NCBI GenBank assembly: GCA_021732525.1
Contig: JAKFUU010000052.1
Span: forward strand, 1-57,889
Direction of reading: 5' to 3'
From: Sphingomonadaceae bacterium
GTDB taxonomy: Bacteria > Pseudomonadota > Alphaproteobacteria > Sphingomonadales > Sphingomonadaceae
DNA length: 57,889 nucleotides
Shown one piece after another: positions 1 through 6,614 of the stretch. Every line of letters starts with the position of its first letter. Position 1 is the stretch's first letter. Made by a program: the position numbers and the translations under genes. A model generated the notes under the pieces. That model worked only from the letters and a program-made list of their open reading frames with translations, ran no database searches and had not been told where the DNA came from.

Positions 1-1
1 G

Positions 2-463
2 GTAAATCGCGGCTGGGATGTTGCGAAATATCTGCTCGGCCACGAACGTGAAATGATCAGCAACATGGGCGGCGACGGCGGCACCGCCTCGCTTGGGGCA
101 GGCTTCAAAGACGCGATGGAAAGCGAGCCAGTTTTGCGCGCGCAGATGGCGTTGTTTGATGTTGAAAGCCTTGCCTTTCGCGCCCATTCCGAACGCTTCA
201 TGGATGAATGGAAAAGCGGCGCCGCGCATCCCGCTTATTCGAATCTGATGAAATATCAGGGGACCGAGCTCAACAAGAAACGGCATGGGCTGTTGATGGC
301 AGCGGGCGGCAGCGACGCGCTCGAATGGGACAGCGAAGCTTCACGCGGCGGCAAGCGGGCAAGGGACTGGCTGCGCACCAAAGCCAACAGCATCGAGGGC
401 GGCACCAGCGAAGTAATGCTGAATGTGGTTGCCAAGCGGATATTGGAGATGCCCGGCGGATGA
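2..463 (+). CDS. Acyl-CoA dehydrogenase, catalytic-type subunit (C-terminal part)
   Basis: The reading frame is open from base 2, so the 5' end lies outside the window; 153 codons are visible. The C-terminal helical domain of an acyl-CoA dehydrogenase is recognisable: GWDVAKYLLGHERE near the left edge and IEGGTSEVMLN near the end. The EGGTSE segment corresponds to the EGT segment that carries the catalytic base in many family members. The enzyme would oxidise an acyl-CoA to the 2,3-enoyl-CoA with FAD. A second, dissimilar dehydrogenase subunit follows after a repeat, which suggests a PimC/PimD- or ChsE-like hetero-oligomer. The family is certain; the substrate (dicarboxylate, steroid side chain, branched acid) cannot be told. 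Confidence 0.88.
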   Translation, partial: VNRGWDVAKYLLGHEREMISNMGGDGGTASLGAGFKDAMESEPVLRAQMALFDVESLAFRAHSERFMDEWKSGAAHPAYSNLMKYQGTELNKKRHGLLMAAGGSDALEWDSEASRGGKRARDWLRTKANSIEGGTSEVMLNVVAKRILEMPGG

Positions 464-479
464 GCTGATTTTATTTCTC

Positions 480-563
480 GTCACCCCCGCACAGGCGGGG
501 GTCCATCACCTAAGTTCGAAATTTGGAAAGCAGGTGATGGATTCCCGCCTTCGCGGGAATGAC
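480..563. repeat. Inverted repeat, GTCAnnCCCGC family
   Basis: Two 31-bp arms (480-510 and 533-563) face each other around a 22-bp centre. Each arm is itself a small palindrome (CCCCCGC/GCGGGGG on the left, ATTCCCGC/GCGGGAAT on the right), and the arms are imperfect copies of each other. The same family recurs as a perfect pair at 6320-6426 and a half unit at 20959-20984. It lies between two dehydrogenase genes that probably form one operon, so it would be transcribed. REP-like elements of this look are common in sphingomonad genomes; no function is known to me. Confidence 0.85.
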
Positions 564-590
564 GAAATGCGGTTTCAAGGAATTGTTAAA

Positions 591-1727
591 ATGGCGATGA
601 TATTAAACGAAGATCAAGCGATGCTGCAGGACAGCGCGCGGGAATTTATCAAAAACGCCGCGCCGCCCGCACATTTTCGCGAATTTCGCGACAGAGGCTG
701 CAAGGATGGTTTCAGCCATGGCCTGTGGAAACAATTTGCCGAAATGGGCTTCACCGGCTTGCTCATCCCCGAAGAGGACGGCGGGCTGGGGCTGGGCCAT
801 ATTGAGGCCGGGATCGTGCTTGAACAGATTGGCCGCAATCTTGCCCCGTCGCCTTTTTTGACGACATCGGTTGCCGCGGTCGAGGCGCTCAAATCGGCGA
901 GCAAGGATATGCGCGGCCGCTGGTTCCCCGGCATCATCGCGGGCGATAGCGTCATTGGCCTCGCGATTGATGAGGGCGGCAAGCACCGGCCGGCGGATAT
1001 CGCCTGCACGGCGGCGCGCAGCGGCAATGGCTTCAAGCTATCGGGCGGCAAGCAATTTGTCGTGCAGGGCGCGTCCGCCGATATGCTGATCATCGCGGCA
1101 CGCACAAGCGGCAGTGCGGGCGATATTGGCGGTTTAACTTTGTTTGCGGTTGAAAAAGACGCCGCCGGGATGACGGTGGATGCCGTCCGGCTGGTCGACA
1201 GCGCCGTTGCCGCCCATATGAAGTTTGACGGCGTGGAATTGACCGCCGACGCGGTGATTGGCGAGGTGGATAATGGCTGGGCCGTGCTCACCAAAATTCT
1301 CGACGCCGGGCGGGCGGGTGCGGCGGCGGAGATGGTCGGCGTGGGCAGCGGCGCGATGGATATGACCTTTGATTATCTCAAACAACGCAAACAATTTGGC
1401 AAGCTGATCGGCGAGTTTCAGGCGCTGCAACACCGCGCCGCGCATTTATATGGCGAAATCGAAATGGCGCGTTCGATTGTGTTGAAAGCGCAAAATCTGC
1501 TGGATGACGGCGATGAACGCGCCGCGCTATATACCGCAGCGGCGAAAGCCAAGGCGGGGCTGGCCTGCAACCTTGCGGTGCGCGAAGGCGTACAAATGCA
1601 CGGCGGCATCGGCATGACCGACGAATATGATATCGGTCTTTACATGAAGCGCGACCGATCTTTGAATGAATTTTTTGGCGATGCCTATTTTCACGCAAAC
1701 CGCGTGGCAACAATGAATGGATATTGA
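591..1727 (+). CDS. Acyl-CoA dehydrogenase family protein, probable partner subunit
   Basis: A 378-residue acyl-CoA dehydrogenase. The chosen ATG follows AAGGA at 577-581; another ATG lies two codons inside. The N-terminal helical domain, the middle beta domain and the FAD-binding segment QMHGGIGMTDEY (near residue 333) are present. The C-terminus (NEFFGDAYFHANRV) lacks the EGT-type catalytic base that the upstream subunit has. The closest style is the small subunit of pimeloyl-CoA dehydrogenase (PimD) or the non-catalytic chain of ChsE-type enzymes. It is followed after 2 bp by an SDR gene, so the three genes are probably co-transcribed. Partner role is inferred. Confidence 0.88.
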   Translation: MAMILNEDQAMLQDSAREFIKNAAPPAHFREFRDRGCKDGFSHGLWKQFAEMGFTGLLIPEEDGGLGLGHIEAGIVLEQIGRNLAPSPFLTTSVAAVEALKSASKDMRGRWFPGIIAGDSVIGLAIDEGGKHRPADIACTAARSGNGFKLSGGKQFVVQGASADMLIIAARTSGSAGDIGGLTLFAVEKDAAGMTVDAVRLVDSAVAAHMKFDGVELTADAVIGEVDNGWAVLTKILDAGRAGAAAEMVGVGSGAMDMTFDYLKQRKQFGKLIGEFQALQHRAAHLYGEIEMARSIVLKAQNLLDDGDERAALYTAAAKAKAGLACNLAVREGVQMHGGIGMTDEYDIGLYMKRDRSLNEFFGDAYFHANRVATMNGY

Positions 1728-1729
1728 TT

Positions 1730-2524
1730 ATGGATCTAAATTCGCTTTTCTCGCTTAAAGGCCGCGTGGCCCTTGTTACCGGAGGTTCGCGCGGGATCGG
1801 CCGGATGATCGTCGAAGGCTATCTCGCGGCGGGGTGCGAACGCGTCTATATCAGCGCGCGCAAGGTGGATCAAATCGAACAGACGATCGCCGAGCTGGGC
1901 GATAGGGTCATCGGCCTGCCCGCTGATTTGTCGACCGTGGAAGACTGCAACAGCCTGGCGCATCAAATTGCAGAGCGCGAAGAAAAGCTCGATATTCTCG
2001 TCAACAATGCCGGCGCGGCATGGGGCGCGGATTATGGCAGCTTCCCCGAAAGCGGCTGGGACCGAACAATGGATCTGAATGTAAAGGGGCTGTTTTTCCT
2101 TACCCAGGCGCTGCATGGTACGATGAAAAATGCGGCGACTTTCGAACGGCCCGCCAAAATCATCAATATCGCCTCGATCGATGGCATTAAGATCAACCCT
2201 TGGCAAACCTATGCTTATCAAGCGTCGAAAGCCGCTGTGATCCACCTCACGCGGCGTTTGGCGGCCGAACTTGCGCCGCAAAATATCTTGGTCAGCGGCA
2301 TCGCGCCGGGCGCTTTCCCATCGGATATGAATAAAGTCGCGCGCGATCATGAGGCCGCGGTGGGCAAAAATGTCCCCTTCGCGCGCGTCGGCACGACCGA
2401 GGATATGGCCGGATTGGCGATATTTCTTGCCGCGCGTTCGGGGGATTACATCTGCGGCGATACCATCGCCTGCGATGGCGGGGTGGCTTATTCGAGCCTG
2501 CCGGGCCAAGGTATTCAGCCTTGA
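1730..2524 (+). CDS. Short-chain dehydrogenase/reductase (SDR)
   Basis: A 264-residue classical SDR with the Rossmann motif GGSRGIG (residues 17-23), NNAG, and the catalytic YQASK. The ATG at 1730 is 2 bp after the stop of the dehydrogenase gene; a TTG two codons earlier overlaps that stop and is a possible alternative start. The N-terminus MDLNSLFSLKGR resembles RhlG-like 3-oxoacyl reductases, which use NADPH. With two acyl-CoA dehydrogenase subunits upstream it probably handles a hydroxyacyl or ketoacyl intermediate in the same pathway. Family assignment is firm; the substrate is unknown. Confidence 0.92.
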   Translation: MDLNSLFSLKGRVALVTGGSRGIGRMIVEGYLAAGCERVYISARKVDQIEQTIAELGDRVIGLPADLSTVEDCNSLAHQIAEREEKLDILVNNAGAAWGADYGSFPESGWDRTMDLNVKGLFFLTQALHGTMKNAATFERPAKIINIASIDGIKINPWQTYAYQASKAAVIHLTRRLAAELAPQNILVSGIAPGAFPSDMNKVARDHEAAVGKNVPFARVGTTEDMAGLAIFLAARSGDYICGDTIACDGGVAYSSLPGQGIQP

Positions 2525-2615
2525 TCGGCCAAATTTGGGCAAGAGCGGCGGCCCCTTTTGTGACAGTCCCAAGTCTTAATTGCAAAATATGCAATCAACT
2601 CCGTTTTTTTCGCAC

Positions 2616-2644
2616 TTGCAGCATTGGCAGGGGATGGGCATAAC
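2616..2644 (+). promoter_or_regulatory. Sigma70-type promoter of the candidate sRNA
   Basis: TTGCAG (2616-2621) and CATAAC (2639-2644) are separated by exactly 17 bp. Transcription would begin near 2651, immediately before three consecutive hairpins that end in a T-run. The match is good but unproven. Confidence 0.5.
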
Positions 2645-2650
2645 GGCTTT

Positions 2651-2768
2651 AACGAAAGCGCAAATGCTTTCATAATATTTTGACCGGCGAGCCTCTCTCT
2701 CCTCCTCTCCCCTGCTCGCTGGGATAATATGACGGCCTTCATGCTCCGCGCTGAGGGCCGTTTTTTTT
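2651..2768 (+). ncRNA. Candidate trans-acting small RNA with CU-rich (anti-SD) loop
   Basis: Three hairpins follow a promoter. The first is GAAAGC/GCTTTC (2654-2671, loop of 6). The second is CCGGCGAGC (2684-2692) paired with GCTCGCTGG (2714-2722) around a 21-base loop made only of C and T, containing CTCCTCCTC, complementary to Shine-Dalgarno sequences. The third is ACGGCCT (2732-2738) paired with the GGGCCGT side, followed by eight Ts (2761-2768): a textbook Rho-independent terminator. No reading frame fits. Alphaproteobacteria have sRNAs of this design (suhB/mmgR, alpha-r14 and CcsR types) that bind ribosome-binding sites. Which family this is, or whether it is new, needs a covariance search. 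Confidence 0.6.
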
Positions 2769-3178
2769 GCCCACTATTTTGTCCACTGAGAATTGCTGTG
2801 GCTGTGGATAAGTCCCTCTTTTTCCATTGCAACGACTCGGTTTCGGGTCCAGTTTCGGGCTATCGGAAGCAAGCGGATGGACGCAAAAAGCTCTGGAAAC
2901 GGCGCGAATTGCGGAAAAAAAGCGAACGGACGATCGCCAGCTTGGGAAAACGACCGGACCGCAAGGAAAGGGAACCGAACAATGCTGACGTGCATCGGAT
3001 GGGTGAACATCAAGTGCGGTTTGATGAAGAAATCTTCGGAGGAACTTATCAATCAACGCCGGTTGGAACACATAAGATGCTAAAGGAAAAGCGGGCTATC
3101 CTTGGATAGATTGTGGATCCGGACACCAGATAACGTGATTTGCGGTCCTCGGATTGCTTTTCATAAATTCAGGTGCAG
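2769..3178 (+). other. Unassigned transcribed-looking region ahead of a strong terminator
   Basis: No convincing gene is visible. A consensus DnaA-box sequence (TGTGGATAA) lies at 2803-2811. From about 2860 the sequence is purine-rich, with many GGA trinucleotides. A possible 68-codon frame starts at the ATG of 2879 and ends at 3083 but matches no family I know; a competing frame covers the same bases. Because a perfect terminator follows at 3179, something is probably transcribed here: a regulatory RNA or a short unrecognised protein. Confidence 0.3.
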
Positions 3179-3210
3179 TGACCGCTGACAGCAATGTCAG
3201 CGGTCATTTT
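3179..3210 (+). terminator. Rho-independent terminator
   Basis: A perfect 12-bp stem (TGACCGCTGACA at 3179-3190, complement at 3195-3206) is capped by a GCAA tetraloop and followed by TTTT. The T-run exists only on the plus strand, so it ends plus-strand transcription. No recognised gene lies directly upstream. Confidence 0.75.
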
Positions 3211-3493
3211 CGTTTATGTGGTCTCACTCTAACGCTGCGCTTCCGGGAAAGTTTTAAGGCATCCATTTTCTCAAGCATTTTTGTTTGGATGCGAGGCCAT
3301 ATTTAATTCGGCTTTGTCATAAAGCTTTCTTTTATTGTTGTTATAATCGAGGCGCGACCGAGCAATGGAGCGCAGCAATTTTGCCGCTTCATTGCCACCT
3401 CATGGGCGGCATCCAAAGTCACAGGTTGGATGCTGCTCCTTTTCTCGCTGTCTGTTCGGCCCTATTTCTGCATACGATCTAAAATGGCAATGG
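3211..3493. other. Gene-free stretch with two hairpins sharing one stem sequence
   Basis: No gene is visible. Two inverted repeats use the same stem: GCATCCA/TGGATGC at 3259-3265/3286-3292, and GCATCCAA/TTGGATGC at 3409-3416/3426-3433. Four alternating copies of one heptamer in 175 bp are unlikely to be chance, but no function can be given. Confidence 0.35.
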
Positions 3494-3922
3494 CTAAAAT
3501 GGCAATGTCTGAATATCGGGTTCTACCCAATTTAGCCGCGCCGACGGGCTGAATAATGTTGCCGCCCGCCAATAGATCAGCGGCCAATCGCGCGCGGCAA
3601 AGCGTGATTGCAGCAGAGCCTGCGCAATTTCGGCCAACGGCTGCGTCGCCGCCGACCGGTCCAAAAACCAGCGGGTCATCCGTAAATAGGCCAGCGTTAT
3701 CGTTTCATGATAACCGCTGTTGTCGCTGTTTATAACCCCCGTCGCTTCGTTATACCGGCGGATAACCTCTCCAATTTTACCGTCACGAACCAGATTCGCG
3801 CAGTGCCGGTGCCAATATAAGGCGGCCAGCAAATGCCCCTGATGCGTCCATTTCGCTTTGGGTAGCGTGCGGGCGATCACGCCTTCGCCTATATATTTTA
3901 TGCTATCGTCCGTTATCATCAT
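3494..3922 (-). CDS. Conserved hypothetical protein
   Basis: A 142-residue soluble protein; the ATG at 3922 or 3919 is preferred over a TTG one codon earlier. The segments KWTHQGHLLAALYW and SGYHETITLAYLR stand out: paired Trp/His-rich helices of a small all-helical domain that recurs in bacterial uncharacterised proteins. I do not know a function. It lies 16 bp downstream of the HAD phosphatase on the same strand and is probably its operon partner. Confidence 0.65.
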   Translation of the reverse strand: MMITDDSIKYIGEGVIARTLPKAKWTHQGHLLAALYWHRHCANLVRDGKIGEVIRRYNEATGVINSDNSGYHETITLAYLRMTRWFLDRSAATQPLAEIAQALLQSRFAARDWPLIYWRAATLFSPSARLNWVEPDIQTLPF

Positions 3923-3938
3923 CAAGCTGCAACGGGCC

Positions 3939-4550
3939 TCAATCGAGCAACGCCAGCGCCGTCAATTCGGCGCGAAGCATTGCGGCGTCCTGAAAATGGT
4001 GGCCCGCAAAGCCATTCGCGCGCGCCGCATCGATATTGAGCAGGCTGTCATCGATAAAAATCGCTGCGCCCGGCGCCAAGCCAAAGCGCTCCAAGGCAAG
4101 CCGGTAAATAGCCGGATCGGGCTTCACCAATTTTTCCCGTCCCGAAACCACAATATCGCGAAAATATGCAAACACCGGCTGCGTGGGATAAAAGCCATCC
4201 CAAAATTCAGCGCTAAAGTTGGTAATGGCAAATAGGGGCACGCCCCGCGCCGCAAGATCGGCCACGATTTCCAAACTGCCCGGCACCGGCCCTGGAATGG
4301 TTTCGTTAAAGCGCGTCAGATAAGCGTCGATCAATGCGGCATAATCCGGAAATTGCGCCACCAGCTCCGCGCGCATGATGGCCAGCGGTTTGCCCGCGTC
4401 ATGTTCAAAATGCCATTGCGGCGTCACCACATTGGCGAGGAACCAGTTAAGCTCTTGCCGGTCTTTGATCAATTTTTCAAACAGGCAGGCGATATTCCAT
4501 CGGAACAATACATTGCCGACATCAAACACCACCGATGTAATATTATGCAC
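3939..4550 (-). CDS. HAD-superfamily (subfamily IA) hydrolase
   Basis: A 203-residue HAD phosphatase, GTG start. Motif I reads FDVGNVL (nucleophile D10; the usual second acid is replaced by N), motif II is AITNFS, motif III the Lys in REKLVKPDP, and motif IV IDDSLLNID. A DxGN form of motif I is also found in YihX-type glucose-1-phosphate phosphatases, so a small phosphorylated sugar is a reasonable substrate class. A bidirectional terminator separates it from rpmJ upstream. The phosphatase fold is secure, the substrate is not. Confidence 0.88.
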   Translation of the reverse strand: MHNITSVVFDVGNVLFRWNIACLFEKLIKDRQELNWFLANVVTPQWHFEHDAGKPLAIMRAELVAQFPDYAALIDAYLTRFNETIPGPVPGSLEIVADLAARGVPLFAITNFSAEFWDGFYPTQPVFAYFRDIVVSGREKLVKPDPAIYRLALERFGLAPGAAIFIDDSLLNIDAARANGFAGHHFQDAAMLRAELTALALLD

Positions 4551-4573
4551 CGCTGCACCCTTTTATCAGACAG

Positions 4574-4610
4574 AAAAAACCGCCCTCAAAAACCAAGGGC
4601 GGTCTGTTTT
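4574..4610. terminator. Bidirectional terminator downstream of rpmJ
   Basis: ACCGCCC (4579-4585) pairs with GGGCGGT (4597-4603). An A-run precedes the stem and a T-run (4606-4613) follows it, so it can end transcription in both directions. It probably terminates rpmJ (minus strand). Confidence 0.75.
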
Positions 4611-4675
4611 TTTCAACTTTTCCGATCATGCCAATATGTCTGCATTATCCGGCCAAAGCGAATCATCCTGAGCAA

Positions 4676-4801
4676 TTAGCCTTGGCGCGCCTTGAACCGG
4701 CGGTTGGTTTTGTTGATCACATAGACGCGGCCACGGCGGCGAATCACGCGGTTATCGCGGTGGCGGCCTTTTAAGGACTTTAGGGAATTGACGACTTTCA
4801 T
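4676..4801 (-). CDS. rpmJ: Ribosomal protein L36 (bL36, type B)
   Basis: A 41-residue basic protein starting [16 protein letters not shown] and ending NRRFKARQG. It has the variant sequence of L36 paralogues without the CxxC...CxxxxH zinc site, so it does not bind zinc. It is a component of the large ribosomal subunit near the peptidyl-transferase region. It stands alone as a single-gene unit, with its own promoter upstream and a terminator downstream. The identification is safe despite the small size. Confidence 0.95.
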   Translation of the reverse strand: MKVVNSLKSLKGRHRDNRVIRRRGRVYVINKTNRRFKARQG

Positions 4802-4864
4802 TGGGATAACCCGCTCTCGATATAACATGTGAATCGGGGCGCAAAGCCCACATTTGAAGGCGCG

Positions 4865-4893
4865 CTAATATGTTTGACCCTTTATAAAGTCAA
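4865..4893 (-). promoter_or_regulatory. Promoter of rpmJ
   Basis: Read on the minus strand: TTGACT (4888-4893), 17 bp, TATTAG (4865-4870). Transcription would start near 4858 and leave a leader of about 57 nt. Confidence 0.5.
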
Positions 4894-4952
4894 GCGTCAT
4901 TGCGGGTTGATTGCGCATTGTATAATGCGGATCGCAATGAAGGAGAAGCATT

Positions 4953-5087
4953 ATGCGTCTTACCGCTCTAACCGCATTGGCGGCCGGAACACCCGCGGCG
5001 CAGCCCGGCATTGCCGCCGCCAAATTGGCCGAAGCCTTGTTTAAGGACTTCCCCGGTGTGAATGGAGAGACTATCGAGATTCCATAA
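4953..5087 (+). CDS. Small protein of unknown function, 44 aa
   Basis: An ATG preceded by AAGGAG (4940-4945) at good spacing and by a perfect TATAAT (4921-4926) opens a 44-codon frame with an Ala-rich N-terminus (MRLTALTALAAGTPAAQPG) and ending GETIEIP. It ends 33 bp before the M14 carboxypeptidase gene and is probably its leader cistron. No family is recognised. The strong ribosome-binding site argues that it is translated. Confidence 0.5.
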   Translation: MRLTALTALAAGTPAAQPGIAAAKLAEALFKDFPGVNGETIEIP

Positions 5088-5120
5088 ACGCAACACGGCA
5101 ACCATTGGAACAGGCAGATT

Positions 5121-6275
5121 ATGACTATCCACGCGATCAATGCTGCTTTTGACAGCGGCAATATCAATATCCTGAATATCGCGGATAGCACCGCAGTGCT
5201 ATCCATTCGCAAGGATAAGGATAGTGATTTTTTCCAATGGTTTCATTTCCGCGTCGATAGCGCTGCGGGCGAAGAAATCACCCTGCGGATCACGGGGCTT
5301 GCGGCCAGCGCTTATCCCGGCGGGTGGGACAATTATAACGCCTGCGTGTCCGAAGATCGCCGCTTTTGGGGTCGCGCGCCGTCGCGTTATGATGCGTCGG
5401 AAGATGGCGGCACACTGACCATTCGTTATATGCCGATGGGCAACCTCAGCTGGTTTGCCTATTTTGCGCCATTCAGCATGGAACGTCACGCCGACATGAT
5501 CGCCGAAGCGGCGCTATGCGAGGGCGTGTCGCACCGCACGCTGGGCTATAGCATCGAAGGGCAACCGATCGACTGTTTGACTATGGGAAGCGGCGATACG
5601 CAAATTTGGCTTTATGCGCGGCAACATCCCGGTGAGAGCATGGCGGAATGGTGGATGGAGGGCGCGCTTGATATGCTCACCGATCCATCCGATCCGCATG
5701 CCAGGGTTTTGCGGCAAAAAGCAACCTTGCATATCGTGCCCAATTGCAATCCGGACGGATCCTGCCGCGGCCATTTGCGCACCAATTTCGCAGGCGTTAA
5801 TCTCAACCGCGAATGGGCGGAGCCATCGGCGGATCGCTCGCCCGAAATACTCGCTATTCGGGGTGCGATGGATGAAACCGGTGTGCATTGGGCAATGGAT
5901 GTCCATGGCGACGAAGCCATTCCCGCCGCCTTCATCGCGGGCTTTCACGGCATTCCCAGCTGGACCGACGCACAAGGCGCGAAATATGATGCTTTCCTCG
6001 CGCGGCTGGATCAGCGCACGCCCGATTTCCAAACCAAACTCGGCTATCCCATAAAAAAAGGCCGAGGCACCGCCAATCTGACCATGAGCACCAACCAATT
6101 GGCCGAACGTTTTGGCGATCACAAAATGGGCGCAGGCCGCGGCTGCGTATCGATGACGCTGGAAATGCCATTTAAGGATAATCACGAACTGCCTGATGAG
6201 GAACAAGGCTGGTCTCCCGAACGCAGCGCCGGCTTAGCGCGCGACTGCCTGGCGGTGCTTGCGGAGATGGTTTAG
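5121..6275 (+). CDS. M14-family zinc carboxypeptidase
   Basis: A 384-residue protein without signal peptide. An N-terminal beta-rich domain of about 135 residues precedes the peptidase domain, as in cytosolic carboxypeptidases (M14D-like). The zinc motif HPGE occurs in [13 protein letters not shown], the third ligand in DVHGDE, the substrate Arg and Asn in [10 protein letters not shown], and the catalytic Glu in TLEMPFKD. It should remove C-terminal residues from peptides in the cytoplasm; the natural substrate in bacteria is unclear. It probably forms a unit with the small gene upstream. Confidence 0.88.
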   Translation: MTIHAINAAFDSGNINILNIADSTAVLSIRKDKDSDFFQWFHFRVDSAAGEEITLRITGLAASAYPGGWDNYNACVSEDRRFWGRAPSRYDASEDGGTLTIRYMPMGNLSWFAYFAPFSMERHADMIAEAALCEGVSHRTLGYSIEGQPIDCLTMGSGDTQIWLYARQHPGESMAEWWMEGALDMLTDPSDPHARVLRQKATLHIVPNCNPDGSCRGHLRTNFAGVNLNREWAEPSADRSPEILAIRGAMDETGVHWAMDVHGDEAIPAAFIAGFHGIPSWTDAQGAKYDAFLARLDQRTPDFQTKLGYPIKKGRGTANLTMSTNQLAERFGDHKMGAGRGCVSMTLEMPFKDNHELPDEEQGWSPERSAGLARDCLAVLAEMV

Positions 6276-6319
6276 GTTGTGTTGACATTCAAATGCTAAA
6301 TTTTTCATAAAACAATATT

Positions 6320-6426
6320 GTCATTCCCGCGCAGGCGGGAATCCATCACCCGGTATCGAATTTTATACTGCGCAACCGTGTAAACTTAGCGCTCAGGTGA
6401 TGGATTCCCGCCTGCGCGGGAATGAC
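6320..6426. repeat. Perfect 31-bp inverted repeat, GTCATTCCCGC family
   Basis: Arms 6320-6350 and 6396-6426 are exact reverse complements, 45 bp apart. Each arm also contains ATTCCCGC/GCGGGAAT, so either one long or two short hairpins can form. It lies between the convergent carboxypeptidase and glmS genes and may act as a two-way transcription stop. Related copies: 480-563 and 20959-20984. The rest of the 339-bp gap shows no gene. Confidence 0.9.
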
Positions 6427-6614
6427 GAAGCCTTCTATATCACAGATGTAACGCTTGAATATCAATACAACCTAGACCCTATTCGTTTTTGATTGAATCA
6501 AAAACCGGATCTAGTTTCCCTGTTTTCCGCAATTTCCGAGCCGTTCGGTGTTTCCACCTCGCTCGAAATCGCTCTAAGGAGCGCGGATATCAAAATATAA
6601 GCGCATCTGCCCCG

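Noticed and set aside
2803-2811. Consensus DnaA box (TGTGGATAA), hinting at a replication origin
   Set aside because: A single box without AT-rich unwinding region, further boxes or origin genes nearby. Similar words at 21367-21415 lie in coding sequence for DYPQD repeats.
3045-3080. EcfG (general stress) promoter, GGAAC with a GTT about 16 bp later
   Set aside because: The -10 half fits poorly (GGTT rather than CGTT at the right distance), and no gene follows.
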